From NCBI GenBank assembly GCA_030068075.1, contig CM057825.1, positions 79,003,123-79,067,122 of the forward strand: a DNA stretch of 64,000 bases, read 5' to 3'. Below are positions 31,366 to 42,804 of the stretch, one piece after another. This DNA comes from Paguma larvata. Taxonomy: Eukaryota > Chordata > Mammalia > Carnivora > Viverridae. Below the pieces are notes generated by a model. That model saw nothing but the letters and a program-made list of their open reading frames with translations, made no database searches and was not told the DNA's origin. Within the stretch, counting starts at the first letter, position 1; each line of letters begins with the position of its first letter. A program made the translations under genes and the position numbers.

Positions 31366-32139
31366 ACTATGAGGAACTGGCGTAGTAGAGCTAACTTGGA
31401 ATTCTTGTGCCACTCATGAAGATAATCCCATTTTCACATTGATTGCAAAGTACAGAAATTCAAATCAAACACGTTGTAACCAAAAGAGGGAGAAAGGGAA
31501 GAATTTTTACTGTTTCGTCTAATAGTCCTGCTTGAACAGGGCTGGACTTTTAACCCTCTTACCAGGAATTTCCAGCCCTCAACTCTGCTTTGTGCCCTCA
31601 TTTGCTTTTATTCTCATTTGGATCTTTCAGCTTCAGAAGCATTCCCAGACTGTTTCCCAACTGTTCCAGAAAAAAAAGAAAAAAAAAACTTAAAAAAAAA
31701 AAGGGTGATTCATCCTTGGACTACAACTGGCCAGGGGAATACGGCATTCTAACTGGTCAGAGCTGGGTTGTTAGCATGTCACTTGACAGATGCATAGTGT
31801 CAACTTCATGTAAATCACATGGCTTGAGACTAGGGGAGGTACTGGTTTCCTGAAGGAAAATCTAAGTGTTGTCACCTGAAGAAGATTTACTGGGCTAGCA
31901 AAATCACACGGATGTCCATACAATTAACAATACTAACTTCAAAATACCCTCATTAACCCGGAAGTACAAAATGAAGCTGATGATGCCCAAATGAGCATTT
32001 CTGCAAAAGCCAGAAGGTGGGGAAGTTACCCACTGACATGATTTCCTTCTCTAAAAATAGAATGCCATGCCATTACGACTTTACAAATCAAAACATAAGG
32101 TGAAACAATAGTTCCAGTGGGCATTTAGAATCACTTCTG

Positions 32140-32640
32140 CCCTATGTTCTCCCATGGTTATGAGATGGCTCTCCTACTGATACCCATCACATGCTATTTG
32201 GCGCTGTGTTCTTACATGGTCCATCCTACAGGCTGCTGTTGTTTGGAGCAGGGTCGGACATTTGATCCAAGCCAGACAAGTCAGAGTTCTTCCTGGGTAT
32301 TTTTTGAGCCCAAACTGGATAAAGACAATCAGCCCTCTCTGGTACAGAAGTCCTCAAGAAGTGAAACTCAGGAACACGTCCATGCCATATTCCTCCCCAC
32401 GGGGAAGAAGAAGAGAATGAAGCTTGCCGGCTGTGAGAATCAGAGACAAGGGATGGAGGCAAGAGCTGAGCTATGTGCAACCATTGCCTTCTTGGCAAAT
32501 TGTTAACTCTTTCCTTAGAAGACTCAATCTCCATCCAATAAATAACATTTTTGCCCAAGCTAGTTTGAAGTGGCTTTCTGCCCCTTGCAACCAGGAGCTC
32601 CGACCAATTCAAGACCAATTCTGATAAAAGAGGCCAGCCG
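32140..32640 (+). mobile_element. Possible ancient LTR remnant
   Basis: GGACATTTGATCCAAGCCAG, GAGTTCTTCCTGGGTATTTT and TGGCTTTCTGCCCCTTGCAA resemble old mammalian LTR fragments. It contains overlapping open frames of 120-130 codons on both strands, without protein features. Assignment is tentative. Confidence 0.3.
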
Positions 32641-35600
32641 CCAGCTTAAATTTTTCTTTGTAACATATATGCTTTTTACATTAATACTTCTTTAAGGCTT
32701 ATAAACTAAAAGGTTAGAGTTGCTTTTAAAAAACCTCAATAACACAGACCTAGTCAGAGATGACCTCTTTCAGACTTCCTAGACGCTGATCTTTCATTTC
32801 CTATAGGGAGACAGATGATCACATATTCCCAATATGAATTGAGGACCTATTTGCATAAAAAGCAATGCTTTTAAAAAATGTGTATTTCTTTTTCTGGAAC
32901 CCCTTGGCAAGGCTAGAGTTATAGGGAAAAGCTGCCTTTGTACCTTTCCCCAGTCTGATTTAAAGGTCAACTGCATCAAAAATCCTTCAATTTCTGAAGG
33001 ATAAACGATGTCTGGCTGAGCATGCCTAGCAGTATATTCACATTTCTAAAAGATACTATATTAACTCTCTTCTGCTTGTTGGCTGCTTGCTTGTTTGCTT
33101 CCTCTATCAATTTGAACTTTCTAGAGAACTGACGAGAAGGCATTTTGAAATACAAACAGCCACAAGAGGATGGAGTCAAAAAACTCTCCAGGCAGGAATG
33201 GAAAACTAGGTACATTTCAGTGCCAGTCTGCCATTTTTTATTTACCTGGAAGGGAGTGGTGGTTTGGAGAATTTTTTTGCCTCTATGTCTTTTATTATTT
33301 CTATATGTTTAAGAATGTCATATTTTCATTTTACTCTTTCTAGGAATTCTCATCCCAGAGACCTTCCAAAAAATGTGGAAGTTCAAAACGTTTGAACTTA
33401 TTAATTCCCACCTTCAACTTATTAACAACCACTTAACCTAATCTTGATTCTCACCCAGGACTGAGAAGAATGAATCCACATTAAATATTCTGCATGCAGT
33501 AGGATTTTGCCCAGGGTTCCAAGAATCCTAACCAAATATTTGTCCAAAGTACTTGAAAATTGTTTCCACTGAGCCATTTAGAACTCAAGATCAAGAAAAC
33601 TGTAATTGCTAGTTTCATATGTGTGGTGAACCCTTTCAAACTTTCTCACAGGGTAGGAGAACCAGCTTGTACTCTCTCTTCTTGTGGGAAAAAAGAAAAA
33701 AAATCAAATAGCCAATATCAAAACAGCGGCTTATGTAAACAAAACAAAACCAAAACCAAAACCCAAAACCAAAAACAAAACAAAAAACCAAAAAAACAAA
33801 ACCTCTATGGCTATATTTTTTTCAAATCACTGGGTTCCTCAGTAGCTAAATAATAAATCTTAACCAATTTTTCTCATTTAATAGAGAAAATGCTTTAAAA
33901 ACAAATCTATCCATGCACTCATCTCCAAATTTCTGATCAACCGATACCTTGAGCTACACACATCTCCTGATAGTGCAAAGACCATCAGAGTTTCATTTTT
34001 GTGAAAGGGTATTGGACTCTGTGAAAACTGGCAGTCTAAACTATAATCTGACTGTCTGCTCATCCTGGTTTGAAGGCAAAGGGATGAATCAGATGACCTC
34101 CTGACTCTGTATCATTGGGGTGGGAATTCTTCCTTTGTAATACACCATCTTCATTTATAAGCCTCCATAAATAATGGTTATTAAAGTAGTCTATTATTGT
34201 AGCAAAACAGAATATAATAAGATTTTTACATAGTAGTATTCATCCAGGCAGAAAAAGATATAGGAGTTATTAATAAAAGAAGATTGTCCTTGATAATAGA
34301 AACTTTTTATTTTTGCATCTAAATTAACTCCCTTCTTAGAAAAAATTACTGAGCCGATTCTTGTGGATGAGGAAGTATAGGTACCTAAACTAACTCCACT
34401 CCCTGAATGCTAATACTGAAAGAGCCACGTGAGATTCCTCTCCCCTCACATTGCTGAGTTTTCCTATTTGTTCCCCAGTTGTCCTCCTTGGTTTTGATTT
34501 TACTTGCTCATTCAATCATTCATCATCCTCTATGAGGCAGGGATAAACAGCATTATCTCTTAGAGAGGCTGTCACTAATAGTTCCAGCTTAATACTCAAA
34601 TGATTGAACCCTATTAGTAAAATCATTGATATAATTCTTAAAATTCCCTGTAAGGCTGCTAAGTACATGCGAGGAAACATTGACCTGCCTTGTATGCAAG
34701 GAAGAGATGGTACATCTTTGAGGCACTGAGTCAAGAGTGATCATGGTGTGATATTGACCTCTCGTTCTTACACTAAGGCCACACATTTGTAAGCACCGGG
34801 TAGAGGAGCCAGGTAACACAGTGACTGCACCAGCCCTAGACAAGCCTCAGGGAGGTCACCAGGCATTACCAGTAAGACCCAACATAAGGTCCATAGTCCT
34901 TCCTATCAAGTAGGGCAGCTTATCTGGAAGAAGGAAGAAAGGGAGAAGTAAAGATGGGGATGACCCATGATATTTTATAAAGACCCAGTTAACGTCTAGG
35001 TTCATATGAATTATCAAATAATTATGCTAGTAATAAGACACTGGAAATAAGAAGTATTAGAGAAAAAAGATACTAAAATTCCAAAGAATCGTAGCCAGGG
35101 GTGGACTCACCGAAGGGTAAGCTTCAGGGTCCCTGATTGCAGGGGCTCCTGCCAAGGCCCTAATTCTAATTTTAGGACTGTTAATTCATGCTTTCTTTTC
35201 CTTAAGGGCAGCTCCTCCCTAAAAACCTTAATCAGCTACCCCGACCATAGAAATGCAAAAACAATGTTTGTTATTGGTAATAATATTCTTGCTTTTTCTC
35301 TGGAAAGAGTTGGATTAATAAACAGAAATACATGCTGTCATTCTACTCTCATGGAAAGGAAAAAAAAATTGGAAAGACAGCACATTAACAAAGGCCGGCC
35401 TCAGGACTGGGAAGTGGAATTATAGCTGGAGAAAACAATCAACCAACCAAATACCTCTATTCCTCTGCGACCCCCTCCAGCACCACCGTGAGCAAATCTT
35501 CCACTGAATGGACAAAGACTGGAGGGTGCCCCTCAGGCAAAGGAAGAATTAAGGCCGAGAAAACCCCAAGCTTTAGATAATATGTGTTTTTTAACTATTT

Positions 35601-35811
35601 TAAGAAGGGTCAGGGAAACCACTTCATCTTAGAGCTGGACTGGAAAGGAGGCCAGTCTAAAGGGAGAAACAACCACAGCCGGTAGTAGTCCAGGCAGTGC
35701 TGATTAGGGGATCGAGTAGAAAGGGCATTACATAGGAGCTCCAGAGCCAGGCAACCCCAGGCCCCTTTGCCTACCTCCTCGGATTACAGATAAATGCCTG
35801 GAAAGACTGTG
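32641..35811. other. Intronic stretch, mostly unassigned
   Basis: It contains an A-rich simple tract near 33738-33805 (AAAAC/AAACC units). Otherwise I see nothing I can name. Confidence 0.4.
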
Positions 35812-36010
35812 GAGCATGGGTTCTGGAGCCGGCCCAGGCTGTAATTCCGACTCTGCTGTCGATAGCTGTGTAACTGGGCAGGCGTCTCAATCCCTGCGCC
35901 TCAGTTTATTCATCTGCAAATTTAGGGCAATCAGACCACCTATGTCAGAGGGCCCTTATGAAGACTAACAGAGATAACACACCTAAAGTACTTTGAACCA
36001 GCCCCGAGTT
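35812..36010 (+). mobile_element. MIR SINE remnant
   Basis: GGGTTCTGGAGCCGGCCCAG, GTAATTCCGACTCTGCTGTC, GCGCCTCAGTTTATTCATCT and AACAGAGATAACACACCTAA follow almost the full MIR consensus. Confidence 0.8.
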
Positions 36011-36271
36011 ACTCATTTGGATCAAGATGCTGGCTCGGGACCCTCTGCCCCCCAGTCTGAGAAGGAGGTATGAAAGGTCTCCAAAAAGGCCTCTATGGAA
36101 TGCCATGTTCTATTAGGAGAAGTCAAAAGCCCAGGCTGCTTGCCGGATTTTCTAGCTGATCCCAACTAAGATCAGCATCGTCAGCTGAGGAGAAAAACAC
36201 CGGGCAGGTGAGTTAAGTGAGGCAGATTAGGGAAGGTCTAGGGCAGGACTTCTCAAATTTCAGAAATGCTT

Positions 36272-36964
36272 TCTCCTTTAAAGAGAAAAACGTCTGACAG
36301 ACAGAATTTCATCTACTCTACTGTCAACTAATTAATCCTAATTATAATAATTATATGCTACTTACATATACACAGATAGGAAACTAGGATTAAGCTCCTT
36401 TGCTTAAAAGTCCACATGGTAGTTTAAAAGCTAAACAAAATTACCAAATATAATAATATTACATTCAAATTAAACTCACTAATGAAATAAAATCTCCTTT
36501 AAAGATAAAATTCAGGGGCACCTGGGCGGCTCAGTGACTTAAGCATCCAACTTCGGCTCAGGTCATATCTCTCTCACGGTTGGTGAGTTCAAGCCCATTG
36601 TTGGGGGCTCTCCAGCTTGAAGCCTGGAGCCTGCTTCAGATTCTGTGTCTCTGTCCCTCTCTCTGCCCCTCCCCCACTTGCACTGTGTTTATGTGTCTCT
36701 TTCCCTCTCTCTCTCAAAAATAAGCATTAAAGAAAAAAATTTTTTAAATAATAAAGAGAAAAGTCTTACAGACAGAATTTCATCTACCCCTACTGTCAAC
36801 TAATTAATCCTAATTATAATAATTATAAATGCTACTTACATACACACAGATAGGAACTAGGATTAAGCTCCTTTGCTTAAACCCCATGTAGCAGATTTAA
36901 AGCTAAACAAAATTACTGAATATAAATACAATTACATTCAAATTAAACACTAATGAAATAAAAT
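36272..36964 (+). repeat. 221-bp tandem duplication, second copy split by a SINE
   Basis: Copy 1 is 36272-36492. Copy 2 begins with the same TCTCCTTTAAAGA at 36493, is interrupted by a SINE (36515-36752) and resumes at 36753-36964. Both copies share GACAGAATTTCATCTAC, CTGTCAACTAATTAATCC, GATTAAGCTCCTTTGCTTAA and AATTACATTCAAATTAAAC-like blocks in the same order with a few small differences, so the duplication is older than the SINE insertion. Confidence 0.92.
36515..36752 (+). mobile_element. Carnivore tRNA-Lys SINE
   Basis: Head GGGGCACCTGGGCGGCTCAG, CT stretch, tail CAAAAATAAGCATTAAAG. Flanks AAAGATAAAA (36501-36510) and AAAGAGAAAA (36753-36762) form a one-mismatch target-site duplication. 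Confidence 0.93.
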
Positions 36965-36984
36965 GGAAAATAACAGTAATGACA

Positions 36985-37215
36985 AGCATTTATTGAGCAC
37001 TTACTATTGGGCTGAACAGTATAAAATCACTACTACTTGATCATTTTTGACCTACAAAAATGGCAGTCTTGTATGACTGCCATGTGTGAGGCACCCTTTA
37101 AGTGCTTTCTTTAATCCCCACAACACTGTTAAGCAGGCACTATTTTACCCCATTTTACAAATGAGAAAACTAGGGCGCCAAGAAATGAAGACACATATTT
37201 TCAATCTTCTACAGA
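36985..37215 (-). mobile_element. MIR SINE remnant (antisense on plus)
   Basis: AGCATTTATTGAGCACTTAC, TAATCCCCACAACACTGTTA, CCATTTTACAAATGAGAAAA correspond to the reversed MIR. A small internal interruption lies near 37030-37080. Confidence 0.7.
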
Positions 37216-37734
37216 ACTGGCAGGTGCCCAGAAGTGAGCAGACACCACTTGGGGAAGCCAGAACCTAGGAGGCATACAGCATCTGGCGACGGGGTGAGGG
37301 AGGATGAGGCAGACCCAGAAAAGAGTTTGGGGCCATCAGCAAGCACAAGAAGAACACCAAGACAGGGATGCCGGAGGGGAGGTGCCACCGACCACTAGCT
37401 ACATGTGGTGATTAAGCAATGGAAATATGTGACCGAGGAACTGAATTTAACTTTACTTAATTTTAATTCAAACTAAATAGACATGTGAACATTGGCTACA
37501 GCACTGGATAGTGGAGTTTTACGCTAATAATAAGTAATGAAAAACAATCAATGTTGTGGCCTCCGTACCAATTAGGGACAGGGTGAAGTAGCATGATTAC
37601 TATCCAGGTAATTGTCAACACATCAGTGTTAATTACATCAAATCAGAAAACATCATGCAATTGCTTCTATGTAAGGCACTCTTGGCCTGATCATTGGTGC
37701 TGGAGTAAAAGGGGATAAAAAGGACCCGAACTAG

Positions 37735-37940
37735 GGGCATCTGGGTGGCTCAGTCATTAAGCATCTGACTTCAGCTCAGGTCATGATCTCACAGTTCATG
37801 AGTTCAAGCCCCACATCAGGCTCTGTGCTGAGAACTCAGAGCCTGGAACCTACTTCAGATTCTGTGTCTCTTTCTCTCTCTGTCCCTCCCCTGCTCACGC
37901 TCTGTGTGCTTCTCAAAAATAAAGAGACATTTTAAAAAAT
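37735..37940 (+). mobile_element. Carnivore tRNA-Lys SINE
   Basis: Head GGGGCATCTGGGTGGCTCAG, tail CAAAAATAAAGAGACATTTT. Short target-site duplication GAACTAG at 37728-37734 and 37941-37947. Confidence 0.94.
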
Positions 37941-38009
37941 GAACTAGACCACGCCATCATTTTTCAAAAGAACCACTCTACCCCCACCTTTGTTTTTAGT
38001 CAATGGCTG

Positions 38010-38190
38010 AAAATGTTAGCTTATTATATGTTACAAGAATCCTTCTATATGCTTTGCATTTGATCCTGTCAAGTATTTTTTATCCCAATTTTTATAAGTG
38101 AGTGAACTAAAGAAAAGCAGGGATAAGTCAACTGCTCTAAGGTCACCTGGATAGAAAGTGTGGGAGTGGACATTTGAGTTCAGTCACCTG
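38010..38190 (-). mobile_element. MIR SINE remnant (antisense on plus)
   Basis: TATATGCTTTGCATTTGATC, TTTATAAGTGAGTGAACTAA and TCTAAGGTCACCTGGATAGA follow the reversed MIR. Confidence 0.5.
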
Positions 38191-39179
38191 GCTTCATATA
38201 TCATGCTTCAAAGAGCCATTGGTAATTTAGAAGTTATAGTGAATAAAGGAGCTGCATTTAAGAGGAGGCTGGCTTGCTCAATATATCCCAGAAGCAGTAA
38301 GACTGTGACACTTCAGGAGAAAATGCTCATTTCTACTTTAAGAAATATAAAGAAAGCATGTGAACACTGGACACTGAAGAAAAAGGGTGAAGAGACAGAT
38401 GTAATCATGAAACCAGGTGCTTTGGAAGACTCACTTCACCAACCATTTTCCCCAGGCCTTCTGTAGATTGACCAGTTTCTTTTCAAGTCATTATAGCCAA
38501 TGACAGGACTGCAGATAGAGATGGGAAAAACAGTGCAAGTCTTGGAAGAACTGGAGGAAAGGATGTTTCTATTATAGGTTGAGCGTCTCTAACTCCATTT
38601 GCTTTAACTATAAAATCTTAACCTTACAGATCAAAATGTAGATAATTGTAATGGGCTACCTCTCTCTTTCAATCCTCCATTATTATTCATTCCAGAGGGT
38701 TTCTAAATGCTGTGAGGAGCCTCCTTGCTACTATAGCACATGGTCTATTCCCCATTATTTTCTAAGAATAAACTCAGATACAGGAAAAAAAGAAAATGAA
38801 AGGAAACTGTCTTCCACTGGGTAGACCAGGAGGAATGCTAGAGGGTTTCCTTTCCCTGGAACTGTGTCATAAAGCTAAGAGGTAAGTATTTTCTTCTGCT
38901 TGCAATCAAGAGGGAAAGACAAGAATCTCTTTTGGTCCTTTCCTCCTGCATGATTGATTAAGCCAAAATTATCAAGCCTATGTAAAAGGAGAAATGTCTG
39001 AGTTTCCCATGACAATACAACCCATCTCTTCTTACCTGAGACTTGTGAACAAGGTAACTTTTCTACTCTTAATTTACACTGCAAGTTCAACATTTCCCAT
39101 TAATAATGCACGCTCTGAAAATGGCAAAATAAAAAAGCATCATAAACTCCAAATTAATTACTGGTTTATTTGGGAGAAT

Positions 39180-39265
39180 TCATTCATTTAATAAACATTC
39201 ACTGTCTAATAGGATTTGGGTATTGTTCTACAGTCTGGGGTTATAAAATAAACAAAACAGATGAA
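39180..39265 (-). mobile_element. L2 3' end remnant (antisense on plus)
   Basis: CATTCATTTAATAAACATTC and TCTGGGGTTATAAAATAAAC resemble the reversed L2 terminus. Short and diverged. Confidence 0.4.
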
Positions 39266-39689
39266 AACGATATTTGATGTTCTGGCTTAATATATTTCTG
39301 GTTTATTCCAGCTCAGTATTTTTGGAATAAGAAATGGATTCAACAAAAATTAATATTGAGGTTCAGTTCGTGATCAAGCTGATTGAATGCAGCTCATTAA
39401 TATTGTTGGTTCAGCACAGTTCAACTTTCTTTTAGTGGTATAGTGCCTGAGGATTCTCTACTCCAAAAAGAAACAACAAAAATGAAACACATGAAAATTT
39501 TTTGGTTACTCACCAGGCCTCAAAACCCCAAAATTGTTTGGACATGTTTTTGACATGTAATATCTCCTGGGTTTTTTGATCCTACTTCCTAAATACTTTA
39601 CAAATCAGTCCTATCTTCTTCATTATGTCTATGGCCAGAAATTCAGTTTAGGTCCTTAATTTTTGTTGGGACTATGGCCATAGCTTTTG

Positions 39690-39860
39690 AACTGGTCTGC
39701 CTGACTCTGGTTTCTTTTCTTTCCAATATTTCTGTCTTACAGTTTTCAAAAACAGAGATCTGATCAGATAGCACTACAGTTAGAAACCGTGAATGATTCT
39801 CACTGCTTGCAGGATACAGTTGAAATTTTTTATCGGTACATACAAGGAGTGGGAGAATGA
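39690..39860 (+). mobile_element. L2 LINE remnant
   Basis: AGAGATCTGATCAGATAGCA, GAATGATTCTCACTGCTTGC and AGGATACAGTTGAAATTTTT match the L2 3' region. Confidence 0.5.
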
Positions 39861-40115
39861 GTAAGTAGGCCCTCAGGATTCTGGATTAAGGCCATTTCAT
39901 TAGCAGCAGAGTATTCCCCTTTTGAAAAACAGCTTCTGGCATATTGCTGAGCCGTACTAAAGACAGAATGCTTGTTCACATGATAACAAGTGATCATGTA
40001 TTCAGAACTGCCCATTATAAGCCGAGTTCTATTAGACTTAATCATTCATAAAGGCATCCATACCTATCAGAACCTCAGCCAGCATTATTACCTGGGGGCT
40101 TAAGAAATGCCTCAT

Positions 40116-40320
40116 GGGGCGTCTGGGTGGCTCAGTTGGTTAAACATCTGACTTGATTTTGGCTCAGGTCATGATCTCATGGTTCATGAGTTTGAGCCCT
40201 GGATCCGGCTCTGTGCTGTGTGGAGCCTGCTTGGGATTCTTTCTATCTCCCTCTCTCTCTCTCTCTGCTCCTCTCCCACTCACATGCATGCACTCTCTCT
40301 CTTCTCTCTCAAAATAAAGA
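40116..40320 (+). mobile_element. Carnivore tRNA-Lys SINE
   Basis: Head GGGGCGTCTGGGTGGCTCAG, long CT stretch, very short tail CAAAATAAAGAG. I see no flanking duplication. It abuts the uncharacterised block starting at 40321. Confidence 0.92.
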
Positions 40321-41570
40321 GTTAGCTCGAACAGCCTTCTGAAGGTACAGCTGAAGCACCAGCTTGGAGGCAATGCTCTGAAAGGACGGGGTGCCGGCCT
40401 TCAGGATGCAGCACATGCAGCAGGTCAGCGTCCTCCATCTGATGCTGTGTCCTGAACAGGAGGAATACATGAGTGCGAACACCAACAGGTGGAAGCAGGA
40501 GTGGCCTCTCTTACCATCACCCCCAGTGATCCATGCAACTCTGAGCTCTGCGATATCAGAGGTTCTCATCTCCGAAGGGGTACAATATTACCAAAAGACA
40601 TGGCAAGGTCCCACTGAACTACAAGTTTCAGCTCCCACCCAGTACCTGAGACTCTGTGTCCAAAGACCAACCAAATGCCATCTGGCAGGGATAATTGGTC
40701 CTACATAGGAGGAGGAGGCAGAGCTACCTTTTCACAACGAAGGCAGGGAAGAAACCATATGAAACCTAGGTGATCCTCAGGGGTGCCTCCTGGTGCTCTG
40801 TTACCCCAGTGTAGCTGTGCAAAGACACATGTGGCAGTCCCAGCTTGAAAATGCATGATTACCTAGGTTCCAGGCCCCCAGGAATGAAGATCTGGGTCAT
40901 ATCATTAGGTGGACCATCAAGACCTACCAAGGTGATGACCAAGGATGTGAGAAACTCAGAACGGATACTGTAGGAAGGAGAGGGTAAGTACAAACGCAGC
41001 AAGCAGATCAACTGCAGCGAGGACAGGACACAATTTGTCCAACCAACCTTCACCTTCTGAGTTCCCTCCCAGGAAGAGCAGCCCACGGGAACCACAGGGG
41101 CGCTCCTCCTTGAAATTTTGTAGAGGAGGAGGTCTGTGTGGCACAAAAGGCAGACTGTAGCAACCATGAGAATAAGCCTCATGACGTCTGACTTTGGGGG
41201 CACAACGAACCTCCAGCCCTAGCCGTGCTCCAAAATCTATTACCACATTCATACTGAGGCCATGCTTCCAAAAGGCTGCTCCCAGCCAATGACTGAGGAT
41301 GGCAGGGATACTACCTACCAAAGCAGGCTCATTTTCTGGGACTACAGGAAACTTCTCTGATAGATGACTTTGGCTTGAGGGCACCCCATCTTCCTCACTA
41401 AACTTTCTTAGAATTGTACTATAGGCTAAGATCCCTCCCTCCTTTCCAAGGATCGCCCTGTACAGCATCTGACAACTCTCCCAGTCTCCCCAGTCCATCC
41501 CATTTCCCTCATAGGTGTGTAATAAGTCTCCTACACATCTCATCCTGTCTCAGCATCTTCTTCACAGCTT
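40321..41570. other. Uncharacterised block with long open frames on both strands
   Basis: About 1.2 kb that is more GC-rich than the surroundings. The minus strand has a 195-codon open frame at 41543-40956 and an 86-codon frame at 40569-40309. The plus strand has a 105-codon frame at 40391-40708. Codon continuity on the plus strand past 40710 is lost to stops. I recognise no domain. An old endogenous retrovirus-like internal fragment or a decayed processed gene are the two most likely readings, neither proven. No polyadenylation tail or splice-derived junction is evident. Confidence 0.35.
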
Positions 41571-41579
41571 TCATGATCT

Positions 41580-41745
41580 GTCTCTACCATCTCTCTTGGC
41601 TCACCCACTCCTTGTTCCCTCCCACTGTGCACTCCACAGACACCACGCTAATGAGCATGCTACTTTCTGCATCCAAGCCTAGGAAAATCTATACTCCTCC
41701 CTCTGTCTAGAGTGCCCTTTCCCCTTTGCCTTCACTCTGGGGTCT
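41580..41745 (+). mobile_element. L2 LINE remnant
   Basis: CATGCTACTTTCTGCATCCA and CTCCCTCTGTCTAGAGTGCC resemble the L2 3' region, where a similar segment precedes CCTTCCCC. Confidence 0.45.
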
Positions 41746-42424
41746 GAGGTTTGGCAGTGAGTGTAACTGTGCACCAGACTTTGGCCTGGCCCTGTTTTCA
41801 TTATTCTGTTTTTGCATGACCGGTTCAAGGAGAATCTGCCTGACTACAGAGTGCAGATTCCTCCATACCCTATACCAAGTTGTAAGGGTCCGTATGTTTA
41901 TCCAAATGGTACTCATCCTACAAAGTGTCGCTCCCACTTGACAGTGATAGAGTCCAGGGTGTGTGAATCTGTGAGGAACCGCCACTACTCACTCAGCTCC
42001 AGCTGAATGTTGCCATGAAGGCTAGTGAGGCAAGATCTGTTGAGTTTTCAAAACACCTCAGAAATCCAGATTTTTATTGTGAGATTTCTGATTTTAAAGG
42101 TTACAAACTGATTCAAAATTAAAACAAAACCCAACAGGAGGTCACACAAAGAATACCCACTGACTGCTATGGTCCACACCTTCCAACTTCTGCCCACCAC
42201 TCTAAAACACACCAACGATCTCGCCCATAACCCAGATGGAATGCACCCTGTAGATCTGAGCACTGAGGGCTTGGCACACGGTGATGTCTCCAGGAGTCTG
42301 CACGCCTCTCTTTTAAGGAAGTTAACCATTACATTTTAGCTCTTTGTCTTCTTAGTTCATGAAGTATCACATAACCCCATGCTACTGAGGACTGTATTAA
42401 CCTCACCAAAGAGGCAACTAATTC

Positions 42425-42570
42425 ATTGTCTTGTTCAACAAATATTTACTGAAGACCTAACAAGAGCCAAACCCTCTGCTACGTCTGGAGGTTGAGATTT
42501 GAATAATCGAGCCCTTATAAGCAAGAAAATCATAATTAAGTAGAAGAGACAGTAAAGTAGAAGGTACAAT
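42425..42570 (-). mobile_element. L2 3' end remnant (antisense on plus)
   Basis: GTTCAACAAATATTTACTGA, AGACCTAACAAGAGCCAAAC and GAGATTTGAATAATCGA match the reversed L2 terminus. Confidence 0.5.
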
Positions 42571-42701
42571 GTTATACTATTTGAGATTTTTAAAACACAT
42601 TTATTCTCTACTAAAAGCAAACAACTTGAGTTCTCAAGGAACATTAATATTTTTTAAACTATATATACAGTTTCATTTTTGTTATATATTCATTTATATC
42701 T

Positions 42702-42734
42702 AATGAATTCATAATTCAATAATGAATTCATAAT
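42702..42734 (+). repeat. 14-bp direct repeat in AT-rich tract
   Basis: AATGAATTCATAAT occurs at 42702-42715 and 42721-42734, immediately before the palindrome. Confidence 0.85.
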
Positions 42735-42736
42735 AT

Positions 42737-42780
42737 AATGAATATATTTTTGAATATGTATATTCAAAAATATATTCATT
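42737..42780. repeat. Perfect 44-bp AT-rich palindrome
   Basis: Two 21-bp arms, 42737-42757 and 42760-42780, are exact reverse complements around a 2-base centre (GT). Each arm begins or ends AATGAATATAT/ATATATTCATT. It lies in a longer TA-rich tract that continues to about 42803 with a TATATATATA run. Confidence 0.97.
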
Positions 42781-42804
42781 TTTGAATATATATATATATT
42801 CAAG

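Noticed and set aside
32144..32618. Overlapping 120- and 130-codon frames on opposite strands
   Set aside because: No domain, signal peptide or splice context, and the sequence resembles an old LTR fragment.
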